Shown: positions 23,758 to 32,052 of the stretch, in pieces | Position numbering within the stretch: the stretch's first letter is position 1 | How the letters are laid out: each line of letters starts with the position of its first letter | From: Sphingomonas_E sp042693015 | Lineage (GTDB): Bacteria; Pseudomonadota; Alphaproteobacteria; Sphingomonadales; Sphingomonadaceae | Length of the DNA stretch: 64,000 nucleotides | Direction of reading: 5' to 3' | NCBI RefSeq assembly: GCF_042693015.1 | Contig: NZ_CP170544.1 | Location: 3,100,001-3,164,000, forward strand | Notes under the pieces: generated by a model | What the model was told of the DNA's origin: nothing | The model's input: the letters and a program-made list of their open reading frames with translations, nothing else | Database searches by the model: none | Made by a program: the position numbers and the translations under genes

Positions 23758-24690
23758 GTGAATGACTGGATCGTCATTGCAGCGCGCTTCGCGCTTTATG
23801 GCGACCTGGCCCTGCTCTTTGGGCTTCCGCTCTTCGGCCTCTACGGGCTTCGGGGCGGGGAGCGGCATCACGCCGGGTTGCTGCCGCTCCGCCCGCTTGC
23901 CGGGGCTTTGGCGATCGCCGGCATCGCCCTCTCCGCGATCGGATTCGTCGCGATGGCCGCTGCCATGGTCGGAACCAGCCCTCTCCAGGTCGAGCCCGGC
24001 ACACTGACCATGCTGCTCGCCCAGACGTCGGTCGGCACCGCCTTTCTGGTTCGCATGGCCGCGCTGGCCGTCTGCCTCTTCGCTAGCCTTTTTCTTCCGC
24101 GTCATCCCGTTGCCGTGCTCGGCACGATTTCGGTCGCCGCAGGGGTCGGGCTCTCGAGCCTCGCCTGGTCAGGCCATGGCGCGGCCACCGAGGGCGGCGC
24201 GGGAATGGTCCATCTCGGGGCGGACATCCTGCATCTGCTTGCGGCGGGTGCGTGGATCGGCGCCCTGTTTGCATTGCTGCTCATGGTGTCGCGGGCCTCG
24301 CCGAAGGACGGCGCTGCGCCGGTCCGAACGCTGCACCGGGCGCTGGATGGCTTCGCCGGCGTCGGCACCGCCATTGTCGGGCTGATCGTCGTCACCGGGC
24401 TCGTCAATGGGCTGTTCCTCGTCGGCATCGACAATGTGACGCATGCTGCAAGCGGCCTTTGGGGCCAGTTGATGCTGGCGAAGATCGTCCTGTTTCTCGG
24501 CATGCTGGCGATGGCTGCGGCCAACCGCTTCCGGCTGACACCCAGCCTTGAACGGGCAATCGAGCGCCGGGATCATGCGCAAGCGCTCTCGACCCTGCGG
24601 CGCAGCCTCGCACTGGAAACCATAATGGCGGTCGGGATCCTGGGGCTGGTTGCATGGCTCGGCACGCTCGAGCCGGTGAGCACCGGATAG
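23758..24690 (+). CDS. copD: CopD-family copper-resistance membrane protein
   Basis: A 310-residue inner-membrane protein with about eight hydrophobic helices and a GTG start 3 bp after copC. It shows CopD/PcoD-family features, including a conserved GHGAATEGGAGMVHLGADILHLLAAGAWIGAL region with His and Met in helices, and NRFRLTPSL in a late loop. It is thought to work with periplasmic CopC in copper uptake or delivery, for example to multicopper oxidases. Co-transcription with copC is likely. The next gene has its own CueR promoter. Confidence 0.9.
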   Translation: MNDWIVIAARFALYGDLALLFGLPLFGLYGLRGGERHHAGLLPLRPLAGALAIAGIALSAIGFVAMAAAMVGTSPLQVEPGTLTMLLAQTSVGTAFLVRMAALAVCLFASLFLPRHPVAVLGTISVAAGVGLSSLAWSGHGAATEGGAGMVHLGADILHLLAAGAWIGALFALLLMVSRASPKDGAAPVRTLHRALDGFAGVGTAIVGLIVVTGLVNGLFLVGIDNVTHAASGLWGQLMLAKIVLFLGMLAMAAANRFRLTPSLERAIERRDHAQALSTLRRSLALETIMAVGILGLVAWLGTLEPVSTG

Positions 24691-24708
24691 CCAATATCAT
24701 TGCGACCC

Positions 24709-24739
24709 TTGACCCTGACACGATGTCAGACCCTAGATG
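24709..24739 (+). promoter_or_regulatory. CueR-type promoter of the copper ATPase gene
   Basis: TTGACC (24709-24714) and TAGATG (24734-24739) are 19 bp apart, with the inverted repeat CTGACA-CGA-TGTCAG in the spacer. The long spacer is diagnostic for MerR-family activation, and a cueR gene closes the same operon. Confidence 0.8.
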
Positions 24740-24765
24740 GGATCGCGTCGAGAAGGAGAACGGGA

Positions 24766-27147
24766 ATGTCCGAGTCTAAATCCACGGCGCACGCCGGTCA
24801 CGATCATGGCTGCTGCGCCGGTCACGCGAACGGGAAGACCCACGGTGCGGGCCCGGATCATGTGATCGATCCCGTCTGCGGGATGACCGTCGATCCGGCG
24901 ACGACACCGCATCATGCCGATCATGATGGCGAGACCTGGCATTTCTGCAGCGCAAGCTGCCGTTCGAAATTTGTGGCCGATCCGAAACAGTACCTGACGG
25001 ATCGCGTCGATCAATCGGTCGCGGCTGGGCCGGGAGCGATCTGGACCTGTCCGATGCACCCCGAGATACGGCAGGACCATCCCGGCGCCTGCCCGATCTG
25101 CGGCATGGCACTCGAGCCCGCCATGGTCACGGCCGACAGCGGGCCGAGCCCCGAGCTCAAGGACATGAGCCGGCGCTTCTGGGTCGCGCTGGTGCTCAGC
25201 CTGCCCGTGCTGTTTCTGGAGATGGGCGGACATCTGTTCCCCGCCCTTCATCACATCGTGCCGCCAACGATCTCAACCTGGATCCAGTTCGTCCTTGCGA
25301 CGCCCGTCGTGCTGTGGGCGGGCTGGCCCTTCTTCGAGCGCGGCTGGGCTTCGCTTCGCACGCGCAACCTCAACATGTTCACCTTGATCGCGATGGGGAC
25401 CGGGGTCGCCTGGGGCTATAGCGTCGTGGCGACGCTTGTCCCTTCGGCCTTTCCGCAGGCGTTTCGCGCAGCCGATGGGTCGGTCGCGGTCTATTTCGAG
25501 GCCGCCGCCGTCATCACAGTCCTGGTCCTGCTGGGACAGGTTCTCGAGCTGCGTGCCCGCGAGCGGACCTCGGGCGCCATCAAGGCGCTGCTCAACCTCG
25601 CCCCCAAGACCGCGCGCCGCATTGGTGCCGACGGGAATGACGAGGAGGTCTCGCTCGACCAGGTCGTTGTCGGCGATCGGCTCCGTGTTCGGCCGGGCGA
25701 AAAGGTGCCGGTCGATGGCAAGGTCGAGGAGGGTCGATCCTCGCTCGACGAGGCGATGGTGACGGGAGAATCGATGCCCGTCACGAAGTCGATCGGTGAC
25801 GTGGTCATCGGTGGAACGATCAACCAGAGCGGGGCGCTCGTCATCCGCGCCGAGAAGGTGGGCCGCGACACGATGCTGGCGCGCATTGTCCAGATGGTCG
25901 CTGACGCGCAGCGCTCGCGGGCACCTATCCAGCGATTGGCCGACCAAGTCGCCGGATGGTTCGTGCCCGCCGTCCTGCTGATCGCACTCATTGCCTTTGG
26001 CGTTTGGGGTATCTGGGGGCCGGAACCGCGTCTGGCCCATGGCCTGATAGCCGCCGTCGCCGTCCTCATTATCGCCTGCCCCTGCGCATTGGGGCTTGCG
26101 ACGCCGATGTCGATCATGGTCGGCATCGGCCGGGGCGCGGGGCTTGGCGTGCTCATCAAGAATGCCGAAGCCCTGGAGCGGATGGAGAAGGTCGACACAC
26201 TCGTCGTCGACAAGACAGGCACGCTGACCGAGGGGCGGCCATCGGTCACCCGCATCATTCCCGCACCGGGCTATGAAGAGACCGAGGTGCTGCGGCTCGC
26301 CGCGGGCGTAGAACGGGCGTCGGAGCATCCGCTGGCGCTGGCCGTGGTCGCCGCCGCCAAGGACAGGGGGATCGCACTTCCCGAAGTCACGGACTTCGAT
26401 TCGCCAACCGGCAAGGGCGCCTTCGGCACGGTGGATGGCAAGCGCATCACGCTCGGCAATGCCCGTTTCCTCTCCGAAAGCGGAATTGACGTCGGTGCTC
26501 TTGAGCGACAGGCAGACGAGCTGCGCCAGGACGGCGCGACCGCCATCTTCATCGGTATCGATAAGCAAGCAGCCGGGATCCTCGCCATTGCCGATGCGAT
26601 CAAGGCGACATCGGCCGAGGCCATCGCCGCGCTCCGCAAGGAGGGCATAAGGGTCGTGATGCTGACCGGCGACAACCGCACCACGGCGCAAGCGGTCGGA
26701 CGCAAGCTCGGGATCGACGATGTCGAAGCCGAAGTGCTGCCGGATCAGAAAAGCGCGGTGGTCGCGCGATTGAAGGGCGAGGGGCGCATCGTCGCCATGG
26801 CAGGCGATGGGGTCAACGACGCGCCCGCGCTCGCTGCCGCCGATGTCGGCATCGCGATGGGCTCCGGCACGGATGTCGCGATTGAAAGCGCTGGCGTGAC
26901 GCTGCTGAAGGGCGATCTCAATGGCATTGTGCGCGCGCGCCGGCTCAGCGAAGCGACCATGTCCAATATCCGCCAGAACCTGTTCTTCGCGTTCATCTAT
27001 AACGCCGCAGGTATCCCGATCGCGGCGGGTCTGCTCTACCCGATCTTCGGCATCCTGCTCTCGCCGATCATCGCCGCGGCAGCGATGGCACTATCCTCGG
27101 TCAGCGTGGTCGCCAATGCGCTGCGCCTCAATCGGGTGACGCTATGA
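24766..27147 (+). CDS. copA: Cu(I)-exporting P1B-type ATPase with YHS and Cys-motif N-terminus
   Basis: A 793-residue inner-membrane copper ATPase. ATG 24766 follows AAGGAG; the frame is open 66 bp further up, into the promoter. The N-terminus has a His/Cys stretch, a YHS-type domain (DPVCGMTVDP, then WHFCSASC, residues about 34-75), and a heavy-metal domain (WTCPMHPEIRQDHPGACPICGM). Eight helices follow with the P1B motifs TGES, CPC (ACPCALGLATP), DKTGT, EHPLA and GDGVNDAPAL. The classical GMTCxxC domain is absent and replaced by the YHS-type region, as in several alphaproteobacterial CopA/ActP proteins. It exports Cu(I) from the cytoplasm. Confidence 0.95.
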   Translation: MSESKSTAHAGHDHGCCAGHANGKTHGAGPDHVIDPVCGMTVDPATTPHHADHDGETWHFCSASCRSKFVADPKQYLTDRVDQSVAAGPGAIWTCPMHPEIRQDHPGACPICGMALEPAMVTADSGPSPELKDMSRRFWVALVLSLPVLFLEMGGHLFPALHHIVPPTISTWIQFVLATPVVLWAGWPFFERGWASLRTRNLNMFTLIAMGTGVAWGYSVVATLVPSAFPQAFRAADGSVAVYFEAAAVITVLVLLGQVLELRARERTSGAIKALLNLAPKTARRIGADGNDEEVSLDQVVVGDRLRVRPGEKVPVDGKVEEGRSSLDEAMVTGESMPVTKSIGDVVIGGTINQSGALVIRAEKVGRDTMLARIVQMVADAQRSRAPIQRLADQVAGWFVPAVLLIALIAFGVWGIWGPEPRLAHGLIAAVAVLIIACPCALGLATPMSIMVGIGRGAGLGVLIKNAEALERMEKVDTLVVDKTGTLTEGRPSVTRIIPAPGYEETEVLRLAAGVERASEHPLALAVVAAAKDRGIALPEVTDFDSPTGKGAFGTVDGKRITLGNARFLSESGIDVGALERQADELRQDGATAIFIGIDKQAAGILAIADAIKATSAEAIAALRKEGIRVVMLTGDNRTTAQAVGRKLGIDDVEAEVLPDQKSAVVARLKGEGRIVAMAGDGVNDAPALAAADVGIAMGSGTDVAIESAGVTLLKGDLNGIVRARRLSEATMSNIRQNLFFAFIYNAAGIPIAAGLLYPIFGILLSPIIAAAAMALSSVSVVANALRLNRVTL

Positions 27148-27530
27148 ACATTGGCGGTGCATCGGGCGCAAGCGGGGTTTCGCAGCGGATGATCCGCCAC
27201 TATGAGAAGATCGGTCTGATCCCGTCGGCGCCGCGACGGGATAGTGGCTATCGCGATTATAGCGACGCGGACGTCCATCGCCTTCGCTTCATAGCCAATG
27301 CCCGCGATCTCGGCTTTCCGATCGAAGAGATCCGAAAGCTGCTTGGGCTTTGGTCCGATCGCGATCGCACCAGTTCTGAGGTCAAGGCGTTGGCGGAATC
27401 GCGCGCGGCCGACCTTGGCCGGAAGGCCGACGCCCTCCAGGAGATGCGCCACGCGTTGCTCGATCTGGCGGCGCGTTGCCACGGTGATGATCGGCCTGAC
27501 TGCCCAATCTTGGCCAAGCTCTCCTCCTGA
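27144..27530 (+). CDS. cueR: CueR-type copper-responsive MerR regulator
   Basis: A 128-residue MerR activator overlapping the ATPase gene by 4 bp. The helix-turn-helix starts near residue 8 (GVSQRMIRHYEKIGL), the dimerisation helix is at 80-110, and the C-terminal metal loop has Cys112 and Cys120 with Ser77. This is the exact pattern by which CueR senses Cu(I), Ag(I) or Au(I) as opposed to divalent ions. The N-terminus is slightly atypical (Gly/Ala/Ser stretch). It should activate the 24709-24739 promoter and so its own gene. Confidence 0.93.
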   Translation: MNIGGASGASGVSQRMIRHYEKIGLIPSAPRRDSGYRDYSDADVHRLRFIANARDLGFPIEEIRKLLGLWSDRDRTSSEVKALAESRAADLGRKADALQEMRHALLDLAARCHGDDRPDCPILAKLSS

Positions 27531-27568
27531 TCTGCCCTGTCCTGGAACCGCTGCCCTCGACAATGCCC

Positions 27569-27590
27569 TAATATCTACTATTGTGGATAT
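27569..27590 (+). promoter_or_regulatory. ArsR operator abutting the arsR start codon
   Basis: ATATCTAC-TATT-GTGGATAT (27571-27590) is an inverted repeat with one mismatch that ends one base before ATG 27591. A TAATAT (27569-27574) could be the -10. The layout leaves no room for a ribosome site. Confidence 0.6.
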
Positions 27591-27929
27591 ATGGATAATG
27601 ATTCGGCCATTGTCGCCCTCGGTGCGCTCGCGCAGGGCACCCGCCTCGACGCCTTTCGTCTTCTGGTTCGGCACGAGCCGGACGGGCTCGCCGCCGGCGA
27701 GGTCGCGCGGGCGCTCGACGTGCCACAGAACACCATGTCGGTGCATCTGGCGACGCTCGCGCGCGCCGGACTGATCCACGCGGAACGGCGCAGCCGCATC
27801 ATCAACTATCGCGCCGATCTCGATGCACTCCGCTCGATGATGCTCTTCCTGGTCAAGGACTGCTGCGGCGGACGGGCCGAGCTTTGCCACCCGCTTGCCG
27901 ACGATCTTCTTGCCTGTCGAGCCGCCTGA
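27591..27929 (+). CDS. arsR: ArsR-family repressor of the arsenic operon
   Basis: A 112-residue winged-helix repressor (SmtB/ArsR family). The recognition helix region is at residues 40-62 (AGEVARALDVPQNTMSVHLATL). Cysteines occur only near the C-terminus (DCCGG near residue 85, ELCHP, LACRAA), unlike E. coli ArsR, which uses a Cys pair in the DNA-binding helix. This resembles the As(III) sites of ArsR types with C-terminal cysteines. It is first in arsR-arsC-arsC-acr3-arsN2-arsH. The operator repeat directly adjoins its ATG. Confidence 0.9.
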   Translation: MDNDSAIVALGALAQGTRLDAFRLLVRHEPDGLAAGEVARALDVPQNTMSVHLATLARAGLIHAERRSRIINYRADLDALRSMMLFLVKDCCGGRAELCHPLADDLLACRAA

Positions 27930-27941
27930 AAGGACCTCGTC

Positions 27942-28478
27942 ATGACCGAACGACTATTGAACGTCCTGTTTCTCTGCACGGGCAACTCGGCCCGTTCGAT
28001 CATGGCGGAGGCCATCCTCAACCGCGAGGGGCTTGGCCGCTTCAAGGCGTTCAGTGCCGGAAGTCAACCAAAGGGCGAGGTTCATCCCTTCACCATCCAC
28101 CTTCTGGAGAAGCTCAACCACGATACGAGCCGCTTCCGCTCCAAGAGCTGGGAAGAGTTCTCCGGACCCGACGCGCCGCCCTTGGATTTCGTGTTCACTG
28201 TCTGCGACAACGCCGCGAATGAGCTCTGCCCTGTCTGGCCAGGACAACCGCTGACCGCCAACTGGGGCGTGCCCGACCCGGCTTCGATCGACGATACCGA
28301 GACGGTGCAACACGCGGCGTTCTTCGATACCTACCGTATGTTGTTCAACCGCATATCGCTGTTCACCAACCTGCCTTTCGAAGGCCTGGACAAGATGAGC
28401 CTCCAGACGAGGCTGAACCGCATCGGCAAGGAGCAGGATCGCGCCGACGTCACCGGCGAGAAGGCGCCAAGCGCATGA
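27942..28478 (+). CDS. arsC: Arsenate reductase, low-molecular-weight phosphatase type
   Basis: A 178-residue arsenate reductase of the LMW-PTP superfamily. The P-loop C-x5-R-S (CTGNSARS) is near residues 12-19, and a DP near residue 110 (WGVPDP) supplies the general acid. Length and N-terminal architecture match ArsC proteins found next to ACR3. Because a separate glutaredoxin-type ArsC follows, either one may prefer thioredoxin or glutathione coupling. It is translated 12 bp after arsR and overlaps the next arsC gene by 4 bp. Confidence 0.9.
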   Translation: MTERLLNVLFLCTGNSARSIMAEAILNREGLGRFKAFSAGSQPKGEVHPFTIHLLEKLNHDTSRFRSKSWEEFSGPDAPPLDFVFTVCDNAANELCPVWPGQPLTANWGVPDPASIDDTETVQHAAFFDTYRMLFNRISLFTNLPFEGLDKMSLQTRLNRIGKEQDRADVTGEKAPSA

Positions 28479-28915
28479 GCAGCGCCGCGGTCGACATCGT
28501 CATCTACCACAATCCCGAGTGCGGCACCTCGCGCAACACGCTGGCGATGATCCGCAACGCAGGGATTGAACCGCATGTCGTCGAATATCTGAAGACCCCG
28601 CCGTCGCGAGTGATGCTGGTGTCGCTCCTCGATCGAATGGGTAGCCCACCACGCGCCCTGCTGCGCGAGAAGGGCACGCCCTTCGCCGAGTTGGGGCTCG
28701 ACGATGCGTCCCTCGGCGACGACCGGCTCATCGATGCGATGATGGAGCATCCGATCCTGATCAACCGGCCGATCGTGGTCTCGCCGCTCGGTGTGAAGCT
28801 GTGCCGGCCGTCCGAAGAGGTGCTCGACCTGCTGCCGTGCGATCAGCGCGGCGCGTTCACGAAGGAGGACGGCGAGCGCGTCATCGATGACAGCGGCCAG
28901 CGGGTCGCATCATGA
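28475..28915 (+). CDS. arsC: Arsenate reductase, glutaredoxin-dependent type
   Basis: A 146-residue ArsC of the E. coli R773 plasmid type. The active-site Cys is near residue 15 (YHNPECGTSRNTLAMI), followed by the ArsC fold and conserved Arg positions (HPILINRPIVVSPLG). It reduces arsenate to arsenite using glutathione and glutaredoxin. It is coupled by 4-bp overlaps both to the upstream LMW-PTP arsC and to acr3. Having two unrelated arsenate reductases in one operon is known but not universal. Confidence 0.93.
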   Translation: MSSAAVDIVIYHNPECGTSRNTLAMIRNAGIEPHVVEYLKTPPSRVMLVSLLDRMGSPPRALLREKGTPFAELGLDDASLGDDRLIDAMMEHPILINRPIVVSPLGVKLCRPSEEVLDLLPCDQRGAFTKEDGERVIDDSGQRVAS

Positions 28916-29988
28916 ACACCACCACTGTTGAAGCGTTGGCGCCGGCCAGGCCGGCGATCAGCCTGTTCGAGCGCTATCTCAGCGTCTGGGTGGCGCTGTG
29001 CATCGTGGTTGGCATCGCGCTCGGCTATGCGCTGCCAGGTCTGTTCGCGGTCATTGCATCCGCTGAGGTCGCCAGGGTCAACCTCGTGGTCGCCGTGCTG
29101 ATCTGGTTGATGATCATCCCCATGCTGCTCAAGATCGATCTCGGCGCGCTCGGATCGGTCAGGCAGCACTGGAAGGGCGTCGGGGTGACGCTGTTCATCA
29201 ACTGGGCGGTGAAGCCGTTCTCCATGGCGCTGCTCGGCACGCTGTTCCTGGGTTGGCTATTTCGGCCGCTCCTGCCTGCCGCCGATATCAGCTCCTATAT
29301 TGCCGGCCTGATCCTGCTGGCCGCCGCCCCCTGCACGGCGATGGTGTTCGTCTGGTCCAACCTCTGCGACGGCGAGCCCACCTACACCCTGAGCCAGGTC
29401 GCGCTGAACGACATCATCATGGTGTTCGCCTTCGCGCCCTTGGTGGGCCTGCTGCTCGGCGTCGCGTCCATCACCGTCCCATGGGATACGTTGCTGATAT
29501 CTGTGCTGCTCTACATCGTAGTGCCGGTGATAGTCGCGCAGTTGATCCGCCGCGCGGTGCTGTCATCGGGCGGGCAGTCTGCGCTTGACCGGCTACTGGC
29601 GGGGCTGGGTCCTGTGTCGCTGGTCGCACTGCTGACGACGCTGGTCCTGCTGTTCGGCTTCCAGGGGCAGGCGATCATTGGCCATCCGCTAGTCATTGCG
29701 CTGATCGCGGTGCCGATCCTCATCCAGGTCTATTTCAACGCCGGGCTCGCCTATTGGCTGAGCCGCCGGTTCGGTGTCGCCTGGTGCGTGGCCGCTCCAG
29801 CTGCACTGATCGGCGCCTCCAACTTCTTCGAACTGGCGGTCGCTGCCGCGATCAGTCTGTTCGGGCTCAACTCGGGCGCGGCACTGGCGACCGTGGTGGG
29901 CGTGCTGGTCGAGGTTCCAGTCATGCTGTCGGTCGTCAAGATCGTGAAGGCGACGCGGCCCTGGTACGAGCAACGCGTGCCGGCATGA
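28912..29988 (+). CDS. acr3: ACR3-type arsenite efflux permease
   Basis: A 358-residue inner-membrane permease with ten helices. The conserved Cys for arsenite is in APCTAMVFVWSNLCDG (helix four), and the second family motif is in FNAGLAYWLSRRFGVAW. Sequence and length fit ACR3 (BASS superfamily), not the larger ArsB. It exports As(OH)3 made by the two ArsC enzymes. It overlaps the preceding and following genes by a few bases. Confidence 0.93.
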   Translation: MNTTTVEALAPARPAISLFERYLSVWVALCIVVGIALGYALPGLFAVIASAEVARVNLVVAVLIWLMIIPMLLKIDLGALGSVRQHWKGVGVTLFINWAVKPFSMALLGTLFLGWLFRPLLPAADISSYIAGLILLAAAPCTAMVFVWSNLCDGEPTYTLSQVALNDIIMVFAFAPLVGLLLGVASITVPWDTLLISVLLYIVVPVIVAQLIRRAVLSSGGQSALDRLLAGLGPVSLVALLTTLVLLFGFQGQAIIGHPLVIALIAVPILIQVYFNAGLAYWLSRRFGVAWCVAAPAALIGASNFFELAVAAAISLFGLNSGAALATVVGVLVEVPVMLSVVKIVKATRPWYEQRVPA

Positions 29989-30416
29989 TCGCAAGCTTAG
30001 TCAATACCGCGTCGCTGTCCGACCTGGCGGCCGAACTGGCTGACGCCGGTCTGCCATCCAGCGATCTTGCCGACCCGGACCGTCGCTTCTTTCGCTTCGA
30101 GGATGCCGCCGGCGTCATTGGCTATGGCGGAATCGAGGGTGACGGACCTCACCGGTTGCTGCGATCCTTGGTCGTAAGACCTGAGCGACGCGGAGCCGGT
30201 TTGGGCGCTGCCATCCTCGGCGCGATCGAGCAGGCGGCAACCGATGAGGGTGTCGCTGCCCTCTATCTGCTTACCACCACGGCTGAACCGTTCTTCCGGC
30301 GGCACGGCTATGAAGCCACCGAACGCGCCGCTGCGCCGGACGCCATCGCTGGGTCGGCCGAGTTTCGAGTGCTTTGCCCTGCGAGTGCTGCCCTTCTTTT
30401 CAAACGGATTGCCTGA
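29985..30416 (+). CDS. arsN2: ArsN2-type GNAT acetyltransferase
   Basis: A 143-residue N-acetyltransferase of the GNAT fold. ATG 29985 overlaps the acr3 stop. The acetyl-CoA loop VVRPERRGAGLGAAIL (residues about 70-85) and the late YLLTTTAEPFFRRHGYE block match ArsN2 and related proteins of ars operons. ArsN1 acetylates the phosphinothricin-like arsenical arsinothricin; ArsN2's substrate is unproven, though arsenical detoxification is likely. It is coupled to arsH by a stop-start overlap (TGATG). Confidence 0.88.
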   Translation: MIASLVNTASLSDLAAELADAGLPSSDLADPDRRFFRFEDAAGVIGYGGIEGDGPHRLLRSLVVRPERRGAGLGAAILGAIEQAATDEGVAALYLLTTTAEPFFRRHGYEATERAAAPDAIAGSAEFRVLCPASAALLFKRIA

Positions 30417-31156
30417 TGTCGCGTCTTCGTATCCTTGCCGACCCTGATTACCTGCCGGCGCTCGATCGCGACGTGGTTCGCCCTGATCTCGCGACCGGCC
30501 TCGGCTCGCTCGACCATCCGCCGCGAATCCTGCTGCTATATGGTTCGCTCCGTGAGCGTTCATTCAGCCGACTCGCGGTCGAGGAAGCGGCGCGACTGCT
30601 GATCCTCTTCGGAGCGGAAGTGCGAATCTTCGACCCGAGCGACCTGCCCTTGCCCGATCAAGTGAAGGCCGACGATCACCCCGCGGTGCACGAACTGCGC
30701 GAGCATGCCTTGTGGTCGGAGGGTCAGGTCTGGTGCAGCCCGGAACGGCACGGCCAGATTACCGGCATCATGAAAGCGCAGATAGACCATTTGCCGCTTG
30801 AGTTCGGCGGCATGAGACCCACCCAAGGCCGGACGCTCGCGGTGATGCAGGTATCGGGCGGGTCGCAATCGTTCAACGCAGTCAACACCCTTCGCCTGCT
30901 TGGTCGCTGGATGCGGATGTTCACCATCCCCAACCAGTCGAGCGTCGCCATGGCCTTCAAGGAGTTCGACGAAGCCGCGCGCATGAGACCGTCGAGCTAC
31001 TATGACCGCATCGTCGACGTAATGGAGGAACTGGTCCGGTTCACAGTGCTGACGCGCGGCCACGCGGAACAGCTCGTCGATCGTTACTCCGAACGCAAAT
31101 CGGCGGCCGCCAAACGGCACGCGGCACAGGATCTTGCTTCGCAGTCGATCGCTTGA
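30416..31156 (+). CDS. arsH: ArsH NADPH-dependent FMN reductase
   Basis: A 246-residue flavodoxin-fold reductase. The start at 30416 overlaps the arsN2 stop. FMN-binding YGSLRERSFSRLAVEEA is near residues 43-59, and the family block PERHGQITGIMKAQIDHLPL is near 120. ArsH oxidises trivalent methyl- and phenylarsenicals to less toxic pentavalent forms. It is the last gene of the ars operon, followed by gene-poor lower-GC DNA. Confidence 0.93.
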   Translation: MSRLRILADPDYLPALDRDVVRPDLATGLGSLDHPPRILLLYGSLRERSFSRLAVEEAARLLILFGAEVRIFDPSDLPLPDQVKADDHPAVHELREHALWSEGQVWCSPERHGQITGIMKAQIDHLPLEFGGMRPTQGRTLAVMQVSGGSQSFNAVNTLRLLGRWMRMFTIPNQSSVAMAFKEFDEAARMRPSSYYDRIVDVMEELVRFTVLTRGHAEQLVDRYSERKSAAAKRHAAQDLASQSIA

Positions 31157-32052
31157 ACTGCTGCGGTACCTGAGCCGCGGCGCACGCATACAACCCAAAA
31201 GCTACGCCGACACGGAACCCAGAATTTGGTGCTTCTGCTGCAAATGCCCGGACTGATCGGCAGCACCTTTGAGTTCACGATCCTGACCATGGGCTGATTA
31301 GCGCATAAAAGGTAGATTTAAGCCCTTTTGTTCGCATTGATGCGCAAGCGGCACTTCAGTGCCCTCCCCCTTGCGGCGATCAAAATCCTGAGCCATCACC
31401 ACTTTCAGATCGAACCGAGAGAGAGCCGAGCTACACGTTTTCACGAGCGATGAACCGCTAGACCTCGTGCCACGATCAGAATTGAACGCTGATTTATTGC
31501 CTCCAAGCGCAAGACAACAGCCACCCCAAAACGGGGAATAGCAAGTTTTCTTGCGCCACTTTGGACAGTGAATGACGTATTGTTCGTCGTATAGATCTAT
31601 CTCAAGCCGCGTTCTTGAACGCGGCACGGTAACGCGTGACCAATTTCCTAGCTTCCATCGTAGGAAGCCGAAAGAAGTTCGCAATGTGGATTAACGGGGG
31701 AGCCACTCCAAACCCTCAGAAAACCTAGCGATTTTCGAGCAGGCGGAGCTTTGCCCAAGCGGCATTCCCACACATATTCCCACAGGCGTTCCAGCAAACG
31801 CTACCGAGAGTCGGACAGCTGAGGGCGTATTGATCGTTTCCGTGCGCAGGCCCTCGATCTTATCAAGCGTGTTTCGGTCCTCAGAAGTTTGATTTTGTCC
31901 GGTGACGGATCGGCCTTACGCGATCTCCCTATGTCGGCTTTGTCCCCTGTCAGCAGCCGCCAGACCCTGTGACCACGCGGCAGGCTGTCGGAGATTTGGC
32001 GGAAGCTTGGGCGAACAATTTCCGATGATGAGTTCTGCTTCCGCCCTGGCCT
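31157..32052. other. Gene-poor, lower-GC stretch after the ars operon
   Basis: About 0.9 kb, near 50% GC by eye against about 65% around it. The only long open frame, 31298-31684 on the minus strand (128 codons, Cys- and Trp-containing, no ribosome site), is not recognised and is probably not a gene. Two direct copies of ATTCCCACA (31764-31772, 31776-31784) lie near 31.77 kb. No integrase, tRNA or IS end was found. It may be a scar of island insertion. Confidence 0.5.

Noticed and set aside
25273..26691. 472-codon minus-strand frame opposite the Cu-ATPase
   Set aside because: The plus strand encodes complete P1B motifs; the antisense frame has none.
31298..31684. 128-codon minus-strand frame as a gene
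   Set aside because: No ribosome site, no recognisable domain and no neighbours on the strand; kept only as a comment on the lower-GC stretch.
31761..31790. Attachment site or integrase arm repeats
   Set aside because: Only two short ATTCCCACA copies, with no integrase or tRNA gene nearby; evidence insufficient for an att site call.
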